This document shows positions 1 through 5,674 of a stretch of DNA of 10,154 nucleotides, one piece after another. The notes under the pieces are model-generated. The model ran no database searches. It saw nothing but the letters and a program-made list of their open reading frames with translations, and had not been told where the DNA came from. This stretch comes from CAYRHS01 sp964424125 (GTDB lineage: Bacteria; Actinomycetota; Acidimicrobiia; IMCC26256; JAOSJL01), in assembly GCA_964424125.1 (NCBI GenBank), contig CAYRHS010000112.1, positions 1-10,154 of the forward strand. Direction: 5' to 3'. Each line of letters begins with the position of its first letter. The first letter of the stretch is position 1. The position numbers and the translations under genes are program-made.

Positions 1-19
1 CGCCGCCCGGCTGGCGGCG
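1..19 (-). terminator. possible terminator hairpin downstream of smpB
   Basis: Bases 1-7 (CGCCGCC) pair perfectly with bases 13-19 (GGCGGCG) around a 5-base loop. Read on the minus strand, this hairpin begins 19 bases after the smpB stop codon, where a transcription terminator would be expected. The window ends at the hairpin, so the T-run of an intrinsic terminator cannot be checked. A 7-bp GC stem can also arise by chance in DNA this GC-rich, so the call is tentative. Confidence 0.3.
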
Positions 20-38
20 CTGCATCGCGATGACGGCG

Positions 39-500
39 TCAACGCGAGCGCTGTTTGAGCGCTCGTTGCGCCTCCCGCTTGTCCTCACGCTCCCGGATGG
101 CCTGTCGCTTGTCGTAGCGCCGCTTCCCCCGGGCCACGGCGATCTCGACCTTGACCCGACCGTCCTTGAAGTAGAGGCGTAGGGGCACGAGCGTCACCCC
201 CGCCTCTCCGGTCCGGCGCTGGAGCTCGTCGATCTCGCCGCGATGGAGCAACAGCTTGCGCTTGCGTCGAGGCTGGAGCTCGTCGGCACGAGCGTACGAA
301 TAGGGCGTGACGTGCAGCTCGTGGAGCCAGACCTCGCCGTCGTCGACGCGGGCATACGCGTCCCTGAGGTCGGCCCGACCCTCCCGGATCGACTTGACCT
401 CCGCGCCCTCGAGCACGATCCCGCACTCGTAGCGATCGCCGATCGCGTAGTCGTACCGGGCCTTGCGGTTCGTGATCGTGGGAGGCGCGGATTTCCCCAT
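39..500 (-). CDS. smpB: SmpB, SsrA (tmRNA)-binding protein
   Basis: This 153-residue protein is SmpB, the partner of tmRNA in trans-translation. It delivers alanyl-tmRNA to stalled ribosomes so that the nascent chain is tagged for proteolysis and the ribosome is freed. The family signature is complete. The N-terminal NRKARYDYAI (residues 11-20) is followed by GIVLEGAEVKSIREGRADLRD (about 27-47), then the oligonucleotide-binding beta-barrel core with PLRLYFKDGRVKVEIAVARGK. The C-terminal tail is strongly basic (RRYDKRQAIRERE onward) and in the family enters the mRNA channel. Length is normal (about 150-160). The ATG at 498-500 is the natural start. No Shine-Dalgarno sequence precedes it, and a TANNNT hexamer sits at the exact spacing for a leaderless transcript. 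The gene is divergent from the long plus-strand unit, and no ssrA gene was seen. Confidence 0.97.
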   Translation of the reverse strand: MGKSAPPTITNRKARYDYAIGDRYECGIVLEGAEVKSIREGRADLRDAYARVDDGEVWLHELHVTPYSYARADELQPRRKRKLLLHRGEIDELQRRTGEAGVTLVPLRLYFKDGRVKVEIAVARGKRRYDKRQAIREREDKREAQRALKQRSR

Positions 501-506
501 GTGCGC

Positions 507-512
507 ACGGTA
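507..512 (-). promoter_or_regulatory. possible leaderless -10 element of smpB
   Basis: On the minus strand bases 512-507 read TACCGT, which fits the actinobacterial -10 form TANNNT. If transcription starts at the A of the smpB ATG (base 500), this hexamer lies exactly at -12 to -7. The roughly 20 bases before the ATG contain no purine-rich ribosome-binding site. Together these suggest a leaderless smpB mRNA. TANNNT is a loose motif, so the evidence is the position plus the absence of a Shine-Dalgarno sequence. No good -35 is visible; that region is occupied by the palindrome at 525-538. Confidence 0.35.
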
Positions 513-524
513 GCGGGCGGTCAG

Positions 525-538
525 CGGAACACGTTCCG
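525..538. promoter_or_regulatory. perfect 14-bp inverted repeat, possible operator
   Basis: The sequence CGGAAC-AC-GTTCCG has two perfect 6-base arms around a 2-base spacer. It lies 25-38 bases upstream of the smpB start, covering the -35 region of the possible leaderless promoter, and 93-106 bases upstream of the molybdenum hydroxylase start. That is a typical place for a dimeric regulator to bind and affect either divergent gene. The GAAC/GTTC core resembles an actinobacterial LexA box, but that needs a 4-base spacer and here it is 2, so a LexA call is not supported. I noticed no second full copy in the window. Confidence 0.3.
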
Positions 539-602
539 GTAGATTGCGCGGACCTCAGGCCGGTCGCCCTGTCCGAGCCTGCTCGAACGCATCCGACTCC
601 AT

Positions 603-625
603 TCGACACCGAGATCGACACCGAG
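603..625 (+). repeat. two tandem 11-bp direct repeats before the molybdenum hydroxylase start
   Basis: TCGACACCGAG occurs at 603-613 and again at 615-625, a perfect repeat with a 12-base period. The second copy runs into the GAGGG (623-627) that is the only ribosome-binding-site candidate for the ATG at 631. It may be a small local duplication or a tandem protein-binding site. The 12-base period keeps reading frame with the downstream gene, so a translated upstream extension cannot be excluded by frame alone, but the only start there is a TTG at 544 without support. Confidence 0.5.
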
Positions 626-630
626 GGCCG

Positions 631-2964
631 ATGAGCTCGATCACCGCACCACTCCCGGCCGACGTCCGGCGTGGGCCGGTCGGATCGCCGATCCGGCGCA
701 CGGAGGACGAGCGGATCCTCACCGGGGCCGAGCAGTACCTGGACGATCTCCCGCTGGAGCGGATCGCCCACGTAGCCTTCGTGCGCTCGACCATCGCGCA
801 CGCCCAGATCACCGAGCTCGACACCGCCGAGGCCGCCGCGATGCCCGGGGTCCTCGGGGTCTTCACGGCCCGCGATCTCCCCCTACCGCCGCTCCAGGCG
901 ACGCCCGTGGTCCCGCCTGTGTTCGCGCGCCCGCCCCTGGCCACGGACGTCGTGCGTTTCGTCGGCGACGCGGTGGCCGTGGTCGTCGCCGAGTCCCCGG
1001 CGGCAGCGGTCGACGCGGCCGAGCTCGTCGTCGTCGACTACGAGCCGCTGCCCGTCGTCGTGGACCCCGAGTCCGCGCTCGCGCCCGACGCGCCGGTGCT
1101 CTTCCCGCATCACGATTCGAACGTCGTCGTCGAGTTCGACTTCGACGATCCCGACGTGTTCGCCGACGCCGAGGTCGTCGTCGAGGGCCGGTTCGTCAAC
1201 CAGCGGGTCGCGCCGGTTCCGCTCGAGACGAACGCGTTCATGGCCGCCCCGGAGGGTGACCGCTTGGTCTGTTGGGCCGCGACGCAGAACCCCCACGTCG
1301 TCCGGGACGGCGTCGCAGCCGCGCTCGGGCTCGACGCCGACGACGTCCGGGTCGTCGCGCCCGCCGTCGGCGGAGGGTTCGGGGCGAAGGCCTTCCTCTA
1401 CGTCGAGTTCGCGGTCGTGGCCGCGCTCGCGCGCCGGCTCGCACGGCCGGTGAAGTGGGTCGAGACCCGCTCCGAGAGCATGGTGGCGCTGACACACGGC
1501 CGGGGTCAGGTCCAGCACGTGGAGCTCGGGCTCACTCGGGACGGTCGCTTCGTCGGACTGCGCGTGGACGTCGTTGCCGACGGGGGTGCCTACCCGAGCA
1601 CGGGTGCGTTCCTCCCGTACCTCACGAGGAGCATGGCGAGCGGCGTCTACCGGATCCCGCGCATCGCGTGGCGCTCACGATCGGTCGTGACGAACACGGC
1701 GCCGGTGGCGTCGTACCGGGGCGCGGGACGGCCCGAAGCGACCGCGCTCGTGGAACGGATCGTCGACCTCGCCGCGCGTGAGCTCGGGCTGGACCCGGTC
1801 GAGCTGCGCCGCCGCAACCTCATCCCTCCCGACGCGTTCCCCTACGAGACCCCGGTCGATTCGACATATGACGTCGGTGACTACGAGGCGGCGCTCGACC
1901 GGGCGTTGCGCATAGCCGACTACCCGGCGCTCCGACGGGAACAGCGAGAACGTCGTGAGCGCGGCGACGTCGTGCAGCTTGGGGTCGGCATCAGCTGCTA
2001 TGTGGAAGTCACGGCCGGAGGCCTCTGGCGAGAGCACGGCGCGGTCGAGGTCGAGCGCGACGGCACCATCACGGCCCGTGTCGGTACGTCTCCCCACGGT
2101 CAGGGCCACGAGACGGCGCTGGCCATGATCGTCGCCGGGCACTTCGGCGTCCCGATCGAAGCCGTGCGCATCGTGCACTCCGACACCGACCGCATCCCCC
2201 GCGGCATGGGCACGATGGGGTCGCGGACCATCCAGATCGCGGGCTCCGCGCTCCACCACGCGAGCGAGGAGGTCGTCGGGCGCGGCCGCGAGCTCGCCGC
2301 GCACGTCCTCGGAGCGCCTGTCGACGAGATGGTGGTACACCCGGGCGGAGGGATCGGCGCACCACCGCCCTCGGACCGGGTGCTCTCGTGGGCCGACCTC
2401 GCGGCCGCGGCCGACGACGAGTCGTGCCGGCCGGCCGGGATGCAAGCGGGACTCGCGCACGACCTCGACCACGACCAGGGCGGAGCGACCTATCCCTTCG
2501 GGGCGCACGTGGCCGTGGTCGAGGTCGACACCGAGACGGGACGTGTGACCTTGCGCCGTCACGTCGCGGTCGACGACTGCGGCAACATCATCAACCCGCT
2601 CTTGGCCGACGGCCAGGTCCACGGTGGCGTCGCGCAGGGCGTCGCGCAGGCGCTCTTCGAGGAGTTCGTCTACGACGAGGACGGCAACCCGCTCACGGCG
2701 AACCTGATCGACTACGAGATGCCGAGCGCCGCGGAGCTGCCGTCCTTCGACGTCGCACACACGGTCACGCCGACGCCGATGAACGCCCTCGGCGCGAAGG
2801 GGATCGGCGAGTCGGGCACCATCGGATCGACGCCCGCGGTCCAGAACGCAGTGGTCGACGCGCTCGCGCCCGTGGGTGTGCGTCACGTCGACATGCCGTG
2901 CTCACCGCAGCGGGTGTGGCGCGCCATCGTCGACGCGAAGGAGTCGACGGAGGGACAGACGTGA
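631..2964 (+). CDS. molybdenum hydroxylase large subunit (CoxL form II / xanthine dehydrogenase family)
   Basis: This 777-residue protein is the molybdopterin-binding large subunit of a xanthine dehydrogenase / aerobic CO dehydrogenase type enzyme. Such enzymes oxidise a carbon centre using Moco, with electrons passing to separate Fe-S and FAD subunits. The N-terminus (GSPIRRTEDERILTGAEQYLDDL, residues 18-40) and the first 145 residues are the a/b hammerhead domain. Moco-binding landmarks are GGGFGAK (247-253), GQGHET (490-495), GMGTMGSR (525-532) and DDCGNIINP (648-656). GIGESG (725-730) holds the expected catalytic Glu727. The active-site loop reads ASYRGAGR (360-367). This resembles form II (AYRGAGR), not the form I AYxCSFR loop of true CO dehydrogenases, so the substrate is unknown. 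The ATG at 631 is chosen because the family N-terminus follows and GAGGG precedes it closely. No FAD or Fe-S subunit gene lies beside it. Its stop overlaps the mec start. Confidence 0.9.
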   Translation: MSSITAPLPADVRRGPVGSPIRRTEDERILTGAEQYLDDLPLERIAHVAFVRSTIAHAQITELDTAEAAAMPGVLGVFTARDLPLPPLQATPVVPPVFARPPLATDVVRFVGDAVAVVVAESPAAAVDAAELVVVDYEPLPVVVDPESALAPDAPVLFPHHDSNVVVEFDFDDPDVFADAEVVVEGRFVNQRVAPVPLETNAFMAAPEGDRLVCWAATQNPHVVRDGVAAALGLDADDVRVVAPAVGGGFGAKAFLYVEFAVVAALARRLARPVKWVETRSESMVALTHGRGQVQHVELGLTRDGRFVGLRVDVVADGGAYPSTGAFLPYLTRSMASGVYRIPRIAWRSRSVVTNTAPVASYRGAGRPEATALVERIVDLAARELGLDPVELRRRNLIPPDAFPYETPVDSTYDVGDYEAALDRALRIADYPALRREQRERRERGDVVQLGVGISCYVEVTAGGLWREHGAVEVERDGTITARVGTSPHGQGHETALAMIVAGHFGVPIEAVRIVHSDTDRIPRGMGTMGSRTIQIAGSALHHASEEVVGRGRELAAHVLGAPVDEMVVHPGGGIGAPPPSDRVLSWADLAAAADDESCRPAGMQAGLAHDLDHDQGGATYPFGAHVAVVEVDTETGRVTLRRHVAVDDCGNIINPLLADGQVHGGVAQGVAQALFEEFVYDEDGNPLTANLIDYEMPSAAELPSFDVAHTVTPTPMNALGAKGIGESGTIGSTPAVQNAVVDALAPVGVRHVDMPCSPQRVWRAIVDAKESTEGQT

Positions 2965-3395
2965 GCTTCGCGCAGCCGACGCTGCGGCTCAGCCGTGAAC
3001 AGTTCGACGCGGTCGTGGCCCACTGTCTCGACGGGCTCCCCGACGAGGCCTGCGGGCTGTTCGCGGGCCCGGCGGACGAGGCAGGGGAGGCGACCGGGGA
3101 CGTCGAGGTCGTCTACCCGACCACGAACGCAGACGGGTCGGCCCGCACCTTCACCGTCGACTCGCGGGACCTGATCAAGGCGATGCGCGACGCCGAACAC
3201 CGGGGGCTCGCGCTGATCGGGGTCTTCCACTCGCACACGCACACCGATGCGTACCCGTCGCAGACCGATGTGCGTCAGGCCTCCTACCCCGAGTGGGTGT
3301 ACTCGATCGTCAGCCTGCGCCATGCCGAGCCGGTGTTGCGCGCCTACCGAGTCCGTGACGGCGAGATCGCCGAGGTGGCGGTCGAAGTCGCCTGA
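2961..3395 (+). CDS. mec: Mec, JAMM/MPN+ metallopeptidase that releases cysteine from CysO
   Basis: The 144-residue product is a stand-alone JAMM (Mov34/MPN+) zinc metallopeptidase. In M. tuberculosis the homologue Mec (Rv1334) cleaves the CysO-cysteine adduct to free cysteine and regenerate the carrier. The zinc and catalytic residues are all present: Glu29 in DEACGLF, then HSH (90-92), seven residues, Ser100, two residues, Asp103, which is the exact H-x-H-x7-S-x2-D pattern. The GTG at 2961 has a strong GGAGGG (2949-2954) six bases upstream. It overlaps the stop of the preceding molybdenum hydroxylase gene as GTGA, implying translational coupling. cysO follows after 65 bases. The assignment to the cysteine pathway rests on the context, since JAMM proteins of other function share the motif. 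Confidence 0.93.
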   Translation: MSFAQPTLRLSREQFDAVVAHCLDGLPDEACGLFAGPADEAGEATGDVEVVYPTTNADGSARTFTVDSRDLIKAMRDAEHRGLALIGVFHSHTHTDAYPSQTDVRQASYPEWVYSIVSLRHAEPVLRAYRVRDGEIAEVAVEVA

Positions 3396-3425
3396 GGCGG
3401 AATCCCGACTCGCAGGTCGGACTTG

Positions 3426-3431
3426 TACACT
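3426..3431 (+). promoter_or_regulatory. possible internal promoter (-10) ahead of cysO
   Basis: The 65-base gap between mec and cysO is the largest gap in the plus-strand unit. It contains TACACT at 3426-3431, preceded by TG, a fair -10 hexamer, followed by 15 bases to the AAGGAGG (3446-3452) of cysO. A GGAAT at 3399-3403 resembles the -35 of SigH/SigR-type ECF sigma factors, but the expected GTT is not at the right spacing. A small inverted repeat (CCGAC 3405-3409 with GTCGG 3416-3420) lies between. The M. tuberculosis cysO-cysM genes are, as I recall, induced by oxidative stress, so a separate promoter here would make sense. This is suggestive only. Confidence 0.25.
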
Positions 3432-3460
3432 CGGCGAGAGCTTGGAAGGAGGCCGAGGCC

Positions 3461-3736
3461 GTGACCGTCGAGGTGAAGCTACCGACCGTGCTGCGGTCCG
3501 CCGTGGGCGGCGAGGCGTCGGTCGAGGCGGACGGCGCGACCGTGGCCGACGTGTTCCGGGACCTCGTCGAGCGCTACCCGGCTCTGGACGGGCAGCTCAT
3601 CGGCGACGACGGGGGCGTGCACAAGTTCGTGAACGTGTACCGGGACGACGAGGACATCCGGTACCTCGACCAGCTTCGCACGAAGCTCTCCGACGGCGAC
3701 GTCCTGTCCATCCTCCCGGCCGTCGCCGGCGGCTGA
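3461..3736 (+). CDS. cysO: CysO, ubiquitin-like sulfur carrier protein (MoaD/ThiS family)
   Basis: This 91-residue beta-grasp protein carries sulfur as a C-terminal thiocarboxylate for cysteine synthesis. It ends in VAGG; the terminal Gly-Gly (90-91) is the adenylation and thiocarboxylation site of the family. It resembles M. tuberculosis CysO closely by eye, with PTVLR near the N-terminus, the segment FVNVYRDDEDIR, SDGDVLSILPAVAGG at the end, and the same length within a few residues. The GTG at 3461 has a near-perfect Shine-Dalgarno sequence, AAGGAGG (3446-3452), eight bases upstream, the best ribosome-binding site in the window, suggesting high expression as expected of a stoichiometric carrier. 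It sits between its release enzyme (Mec) and its substrate-loading partner (CysM). No E1-like activating enzyme (MoeZ/MoeB) is in the window, so activation must come from elsewhere. A MoaD role in molybdopterin synthesis is the alternative, less likely given cysM. Confidence 0.94.
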   Translation: MTVEVKLPTVLRSAVGGEASVEADGATVADVFRDLVERYPALDGQLIGDDGGVHKFVNVYRDDEDIRYLDQLRTKLSDGDVLSILPAVAGG

Positions 3737-3738
3737 GT

Positions 3739-3753
3739 CGCCGGCCCCCGGCG
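3739..3753 (+). promoter_or_regulatory. intercistronic hairpin between cysO and cysM
   Basis: CGCCGG (3739-3744) and CCGGCG (3748-3753) form a perfect 6-bp GC stem with a CCC loop. It begins two bases after the cysO stop and ends six bases before the cysM ATG, exactly where a Shine-Dalgarno sequence would lie, and none is visible. Translation of cysM probably depends on coupling to cysO, or the hairpin tunes the CysO:CysM ratio or protects an mRNA end. GC-rich sequence makes chance hairpins common, so the functional claim is weak. Confidence 0.3.
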
Positions 3754-3759
3754 GCCGTG

Positions 3760-4695
3760 ATGCGCTACGAGTCGATCCTCGGCACCATCGGCGAGACCCC
3801 GCTCGTCGGGCTGCACGAACTCTCGCCCAACCCCGACGTGCGGATCTACGCCAAGCTCGAGGGCCAGAACCCGGGCGGGTCGGTCAAGGACCGCGTCGCG
3901 CTGAAGATGGTGGAGCTCGCCGAGCGGGACGGGCGGCTGAAGCCCGGCGACACGATCCTCGAACCCACGTCGGGCAACACGGGCATCGGCCTGGCCATGG
4001 TGTGCAAGGTGCGCGGCTACCCGCTCCGGGTCGTGATGCCCGAGAACGTCTCGCCGGAGCGCCGGGCGCTCCTCGAGATCTTCGGGGCCGACTTCGTGCT
4101 CTCCCCGCCGGACGAGGGCAGCAACGGCGCAATCCGAGTCGCCGAGAAGCTCGCGGCCGAGAACCCGCAGCTCGTCATGCTCTTCCAGTACGGCAACGAG
4201 GCCAACCCGCTCGCCCACTACGAGGGCACCGGCCCCGAGATCTGGCGCGACTGCCCGGAGGTCGACGCCTTCGTCGCGGGGCTGGGTACGAGCGGCACCT
4301 TGATGGGCGTCGGGCGCTTCTTGAAGGAGCAGAAGCCGGCCGTGGAGGTCCTGGCGGTCGAGCCACCGGCCGGCGAGCTCGTCCAGGGCCTCCGTTCGCT
4401 CGCCGACGGGTTCGTGCCACCGATCTTCGATCCCGAGATCCTCGACCGGAAGCTCATCGTGCGTCCGCGTGACTCGATCGAGTGGACGCGGCGGCTCCTC
4501 GAGGAGTGCGGAGTCTTCGCCGGGATCTCCTCGGGTGCCGCGCTCCACGGCGTCTCCAAGGTGGCGGCGACCATGGACGCGGGGACCATCGTCACCCTGC
4601 TCCCCGACGGAGGATGGAAGTATCTCTCGTCGGGTGCTTGGACCGACGACCTGGACGTCGTGACCGAGCGGGCCGAGCGCATCAACTACTGGTAG
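3760..4695 (+). CDS. cysM: CysM, CysO-dependent O-phosphoserine sulfhydrylase
   Basis: The 311-residue protein is a PLP-dependent cysteine synthase of fold type II. It matches M. tuberculosis CysM (Rv1336), which condenses O-phosphoserine with thiocarboxylated CysO to give a CysO-cysteine adduct. The PLP lysine is Lys43 in GGSVKDR (39-45). The substrate loop PTSGNTGIGLAM (69-80), the phosphate-binding GLGTSGTLMG (174-183) and GISSGAAL (255-262) are intact. Arg212 in GLRSLADGFVP aligns by eye with Arg220 of the mycobacterial enzyme, the residue that selects phosphoserine over acetylserine, which together with the neighbours supports the CysO-dependent type over a CysK. ATG 3760 is chosen because MRYESIL matches the family N-terminus; an adjacent in-frame GTG at 3757 is possible. 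No Shine-Dalgarno sequence is visible, and a hairpin occupies its place. sua5 begins 4 bases after the stop. Confidence 0.95.
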   Translation: MRYESILGTIGETPLVGLHELSPNPDVRIYAKLEGQNPGGSVKDRVALKMVELAERDGRLKPGDTILEPTSGNTGIGLAMVCKVRGYPLRVVMPENVSPERRALLEIFGADFVLSPPDEGSNGAIRVAEKLAAENPQLVMLFQYGNEANPLAHYEGTGPEIWRDCPEVDAFVAGLGTSGTLMGVGRFLKEQKPAVEVLAVEPPAGELVQGLRSLADGFVPPIFDPEILDRKLIVRPRDSIEWTRRLLEECGVFAGISSGAALHGVSKVAATMDAGTIVTLLPDGGWKYLSSGAWTDDLDVVTERAERINYW

Positions 4696-4699
4696 CCCG

Positions 4700-5674
4700 A
4701 TGAGCGGGCTCGGCGAGGGGATCGAACGCGCTGTCGCGGTGTTGCGACGCGGCGGGCTGGTCGCGTTCCCCACAGAGACCGTGTACGGCCTCGGCGCCGA
4801 CGCCACGAGCCGCGCCGCGCTGCGCCGGCTGTACGAGGTGAAGGGTCGTCCCCCCGACCACCCGGTCATCGTCCACCTGGGCGAGGCCGGCCTGGTCGGG
4901 GCCTGGGCGGCGGTAGTCCCGGATGCCGCGCGGCAGCTGGTGGAGGCGTGCTGGCCCGGACCGCTCACGATCGTGGTTCCGCGCGCCGCCGGCGTGCTCG
5001 ACGAGGTCACGGGCGGACAGGACACGGTGGCGCTGCGCATGCCCGACCATCCGCTCGCCCTCGGGCTCCTGCGCGCGTTCGGCGGAGGCGTCGCGGCGCC
5101 GTCGGCCAACCGCTTCGGACGCGTGAGCCCGACGACCGCCGACCATGTCGTCGCGGACCTCGGTGACGACGTCGACTTGGTGCTCGACGGTGGCCCGTGC
5201 CGCGTGGGTGTGGAATCCACGATCGTCGACTGCACCGTCACCCCGCCTCGTGTGCTGCGTCCCGGAGCCGTGAGCGCCGACCGGGTTGCCGAGCTCACCG
5301 CCGCGTTCGACGAGCGAGCGCCTTCGACCCGGGCGGTTCGCACCCCCGGGACGCTCCCTGCGCACTATCGGCCGCGCGCCCGCGTCGTCGTGAGCAATGC
5401 CGCGGCGGCGGGGACGGATCTCGAGCACGCGCGTGCGAGCGGCACGACGGTGGGGCTGCTCATGCCCGACCCGCCCTCCGGGCTCCCGTCAGGCGTCCAC
5501 GTCCTCCCGGTGCCCGCCGACGCCGACGGCTACGCGCGAGTGCTCTACGAGCGCCTCCGCGAAGCGGACCGCCGGGGCCTCGACGTCGTCGTCGCGGTTC
5601 CCCCGCCGCCCGACGGACTGGGCACCGCGGTGCGCGACCGGCTCCAGCGCGCGTCGGGTGAGGAGGGGACGTGA
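4700..5674 (+). CDS. sua5: Sua5 / TsaC2, threonylcarbamoyl-AMP synthase
   Basis: This 324-residue protein makes L-threonylcarbamoyl-AMP from threonine, bicarbonate and ATP, the first step of tRNA t6A37 modification. It is the long two-domain type. The YrdC domain (about 1-200) has PTETVYGLG (24-32), KGRPPDHP (48-55), WPGPLT (85-90), APSANRFGRVSPT (133-145) and VESTIVD (171-177). The linker PGTLPAHYRP (216-225) leads to a C-terminal Sua5 domain (about 228-320) that is short and variable. The ATG at 4700 is 4 bases past the cysM stop with no clear Shine-Dalgarno sequence, suggesting coupled translation. Its own stop overlaps the murI start as GTGA. In M. tuberculosis, a rhomboid protease gene (Rv1337) stands at this position between cysM and murI, so the occupant of this slot differs here. 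Confidence 0.95.
   Translation: MSGLGEGIERAVAVLRRGGLVAFPTETVYGLGADATSRAALRRLYEVKGRPPDHPVIVHLGEAGLVGAWAAVVPDAARQLVEACWPGPLTIVVPRAAGVLDEVTGGQDTVALRMPDHPLALGLLRAFGGGVAAPSANRFGRVSPTTADHVVADLGDDVDLVLDGGPCRVGVESTIVDCTVTPPRVLRPGAVSADRVAELTAAFDERAPSTRAVRTPGTLPAHYRPRARVVVSNAAAAGTDLEHARASGTTVGLLMPDPPSGLPSGVHVLPVPADADGYARVLYERLREADRRGLDVVVAVPPPPDGLGTAVRDRLQRASGEEGT

Noticed and set aside
2..58. End of a convergent plus-strand gene, giving AARLAALHRDDGVNASAV and a stop at 56-58
   Set aside because: The peptide looks plausible, but only 18 codons are in the window and it would overlap smpB by 20 bases. Any frame in this GC-rich DNA can stay open this long, so it cannot be supported here.
525..538. LexA (SOS) box
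   Set aside because: The GAAC and GTTC halves are separated by 2 bases, whereas the actinobacterial LexA box needs 4; it is kept only as an unidentified palindrome.
540..545. TAGATT as the -10 element of the molybdenum hydroxylase promoter
   Set aside because: The hexamer is acceptable, but nothing like a -35 lies 16-19 bases upstream and it would leave an 80-base leader with no other support.
544..630. Upstream extension of the molybdenum hydroxylase from TTG 544
   Set aside because: The added 29 residues match nothing in the family, TTG 544 has no ribosome-binding site, and the family N-terminus begins shortly after ATG 631.
1675..2886. Minus-strand open frame of 403 codons opposite the molybdenum hydroxylase gene
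   Set aside because: Composition is Arg/Val/Asp-rich as expected from the reverse complement of GAC/GTC-rich coding sequence, with no recognisable domain.
3574..5343. Long minus-strand open frame of 589 codons opposite cysO, cysM and sua5
   Set aside because: It is antisense to three well-recognised genes, its product is low-complexity (Arg, Pro, Ser, Thr rich) with no motif, and GC-rich codon bias keeps this complementary frame open.
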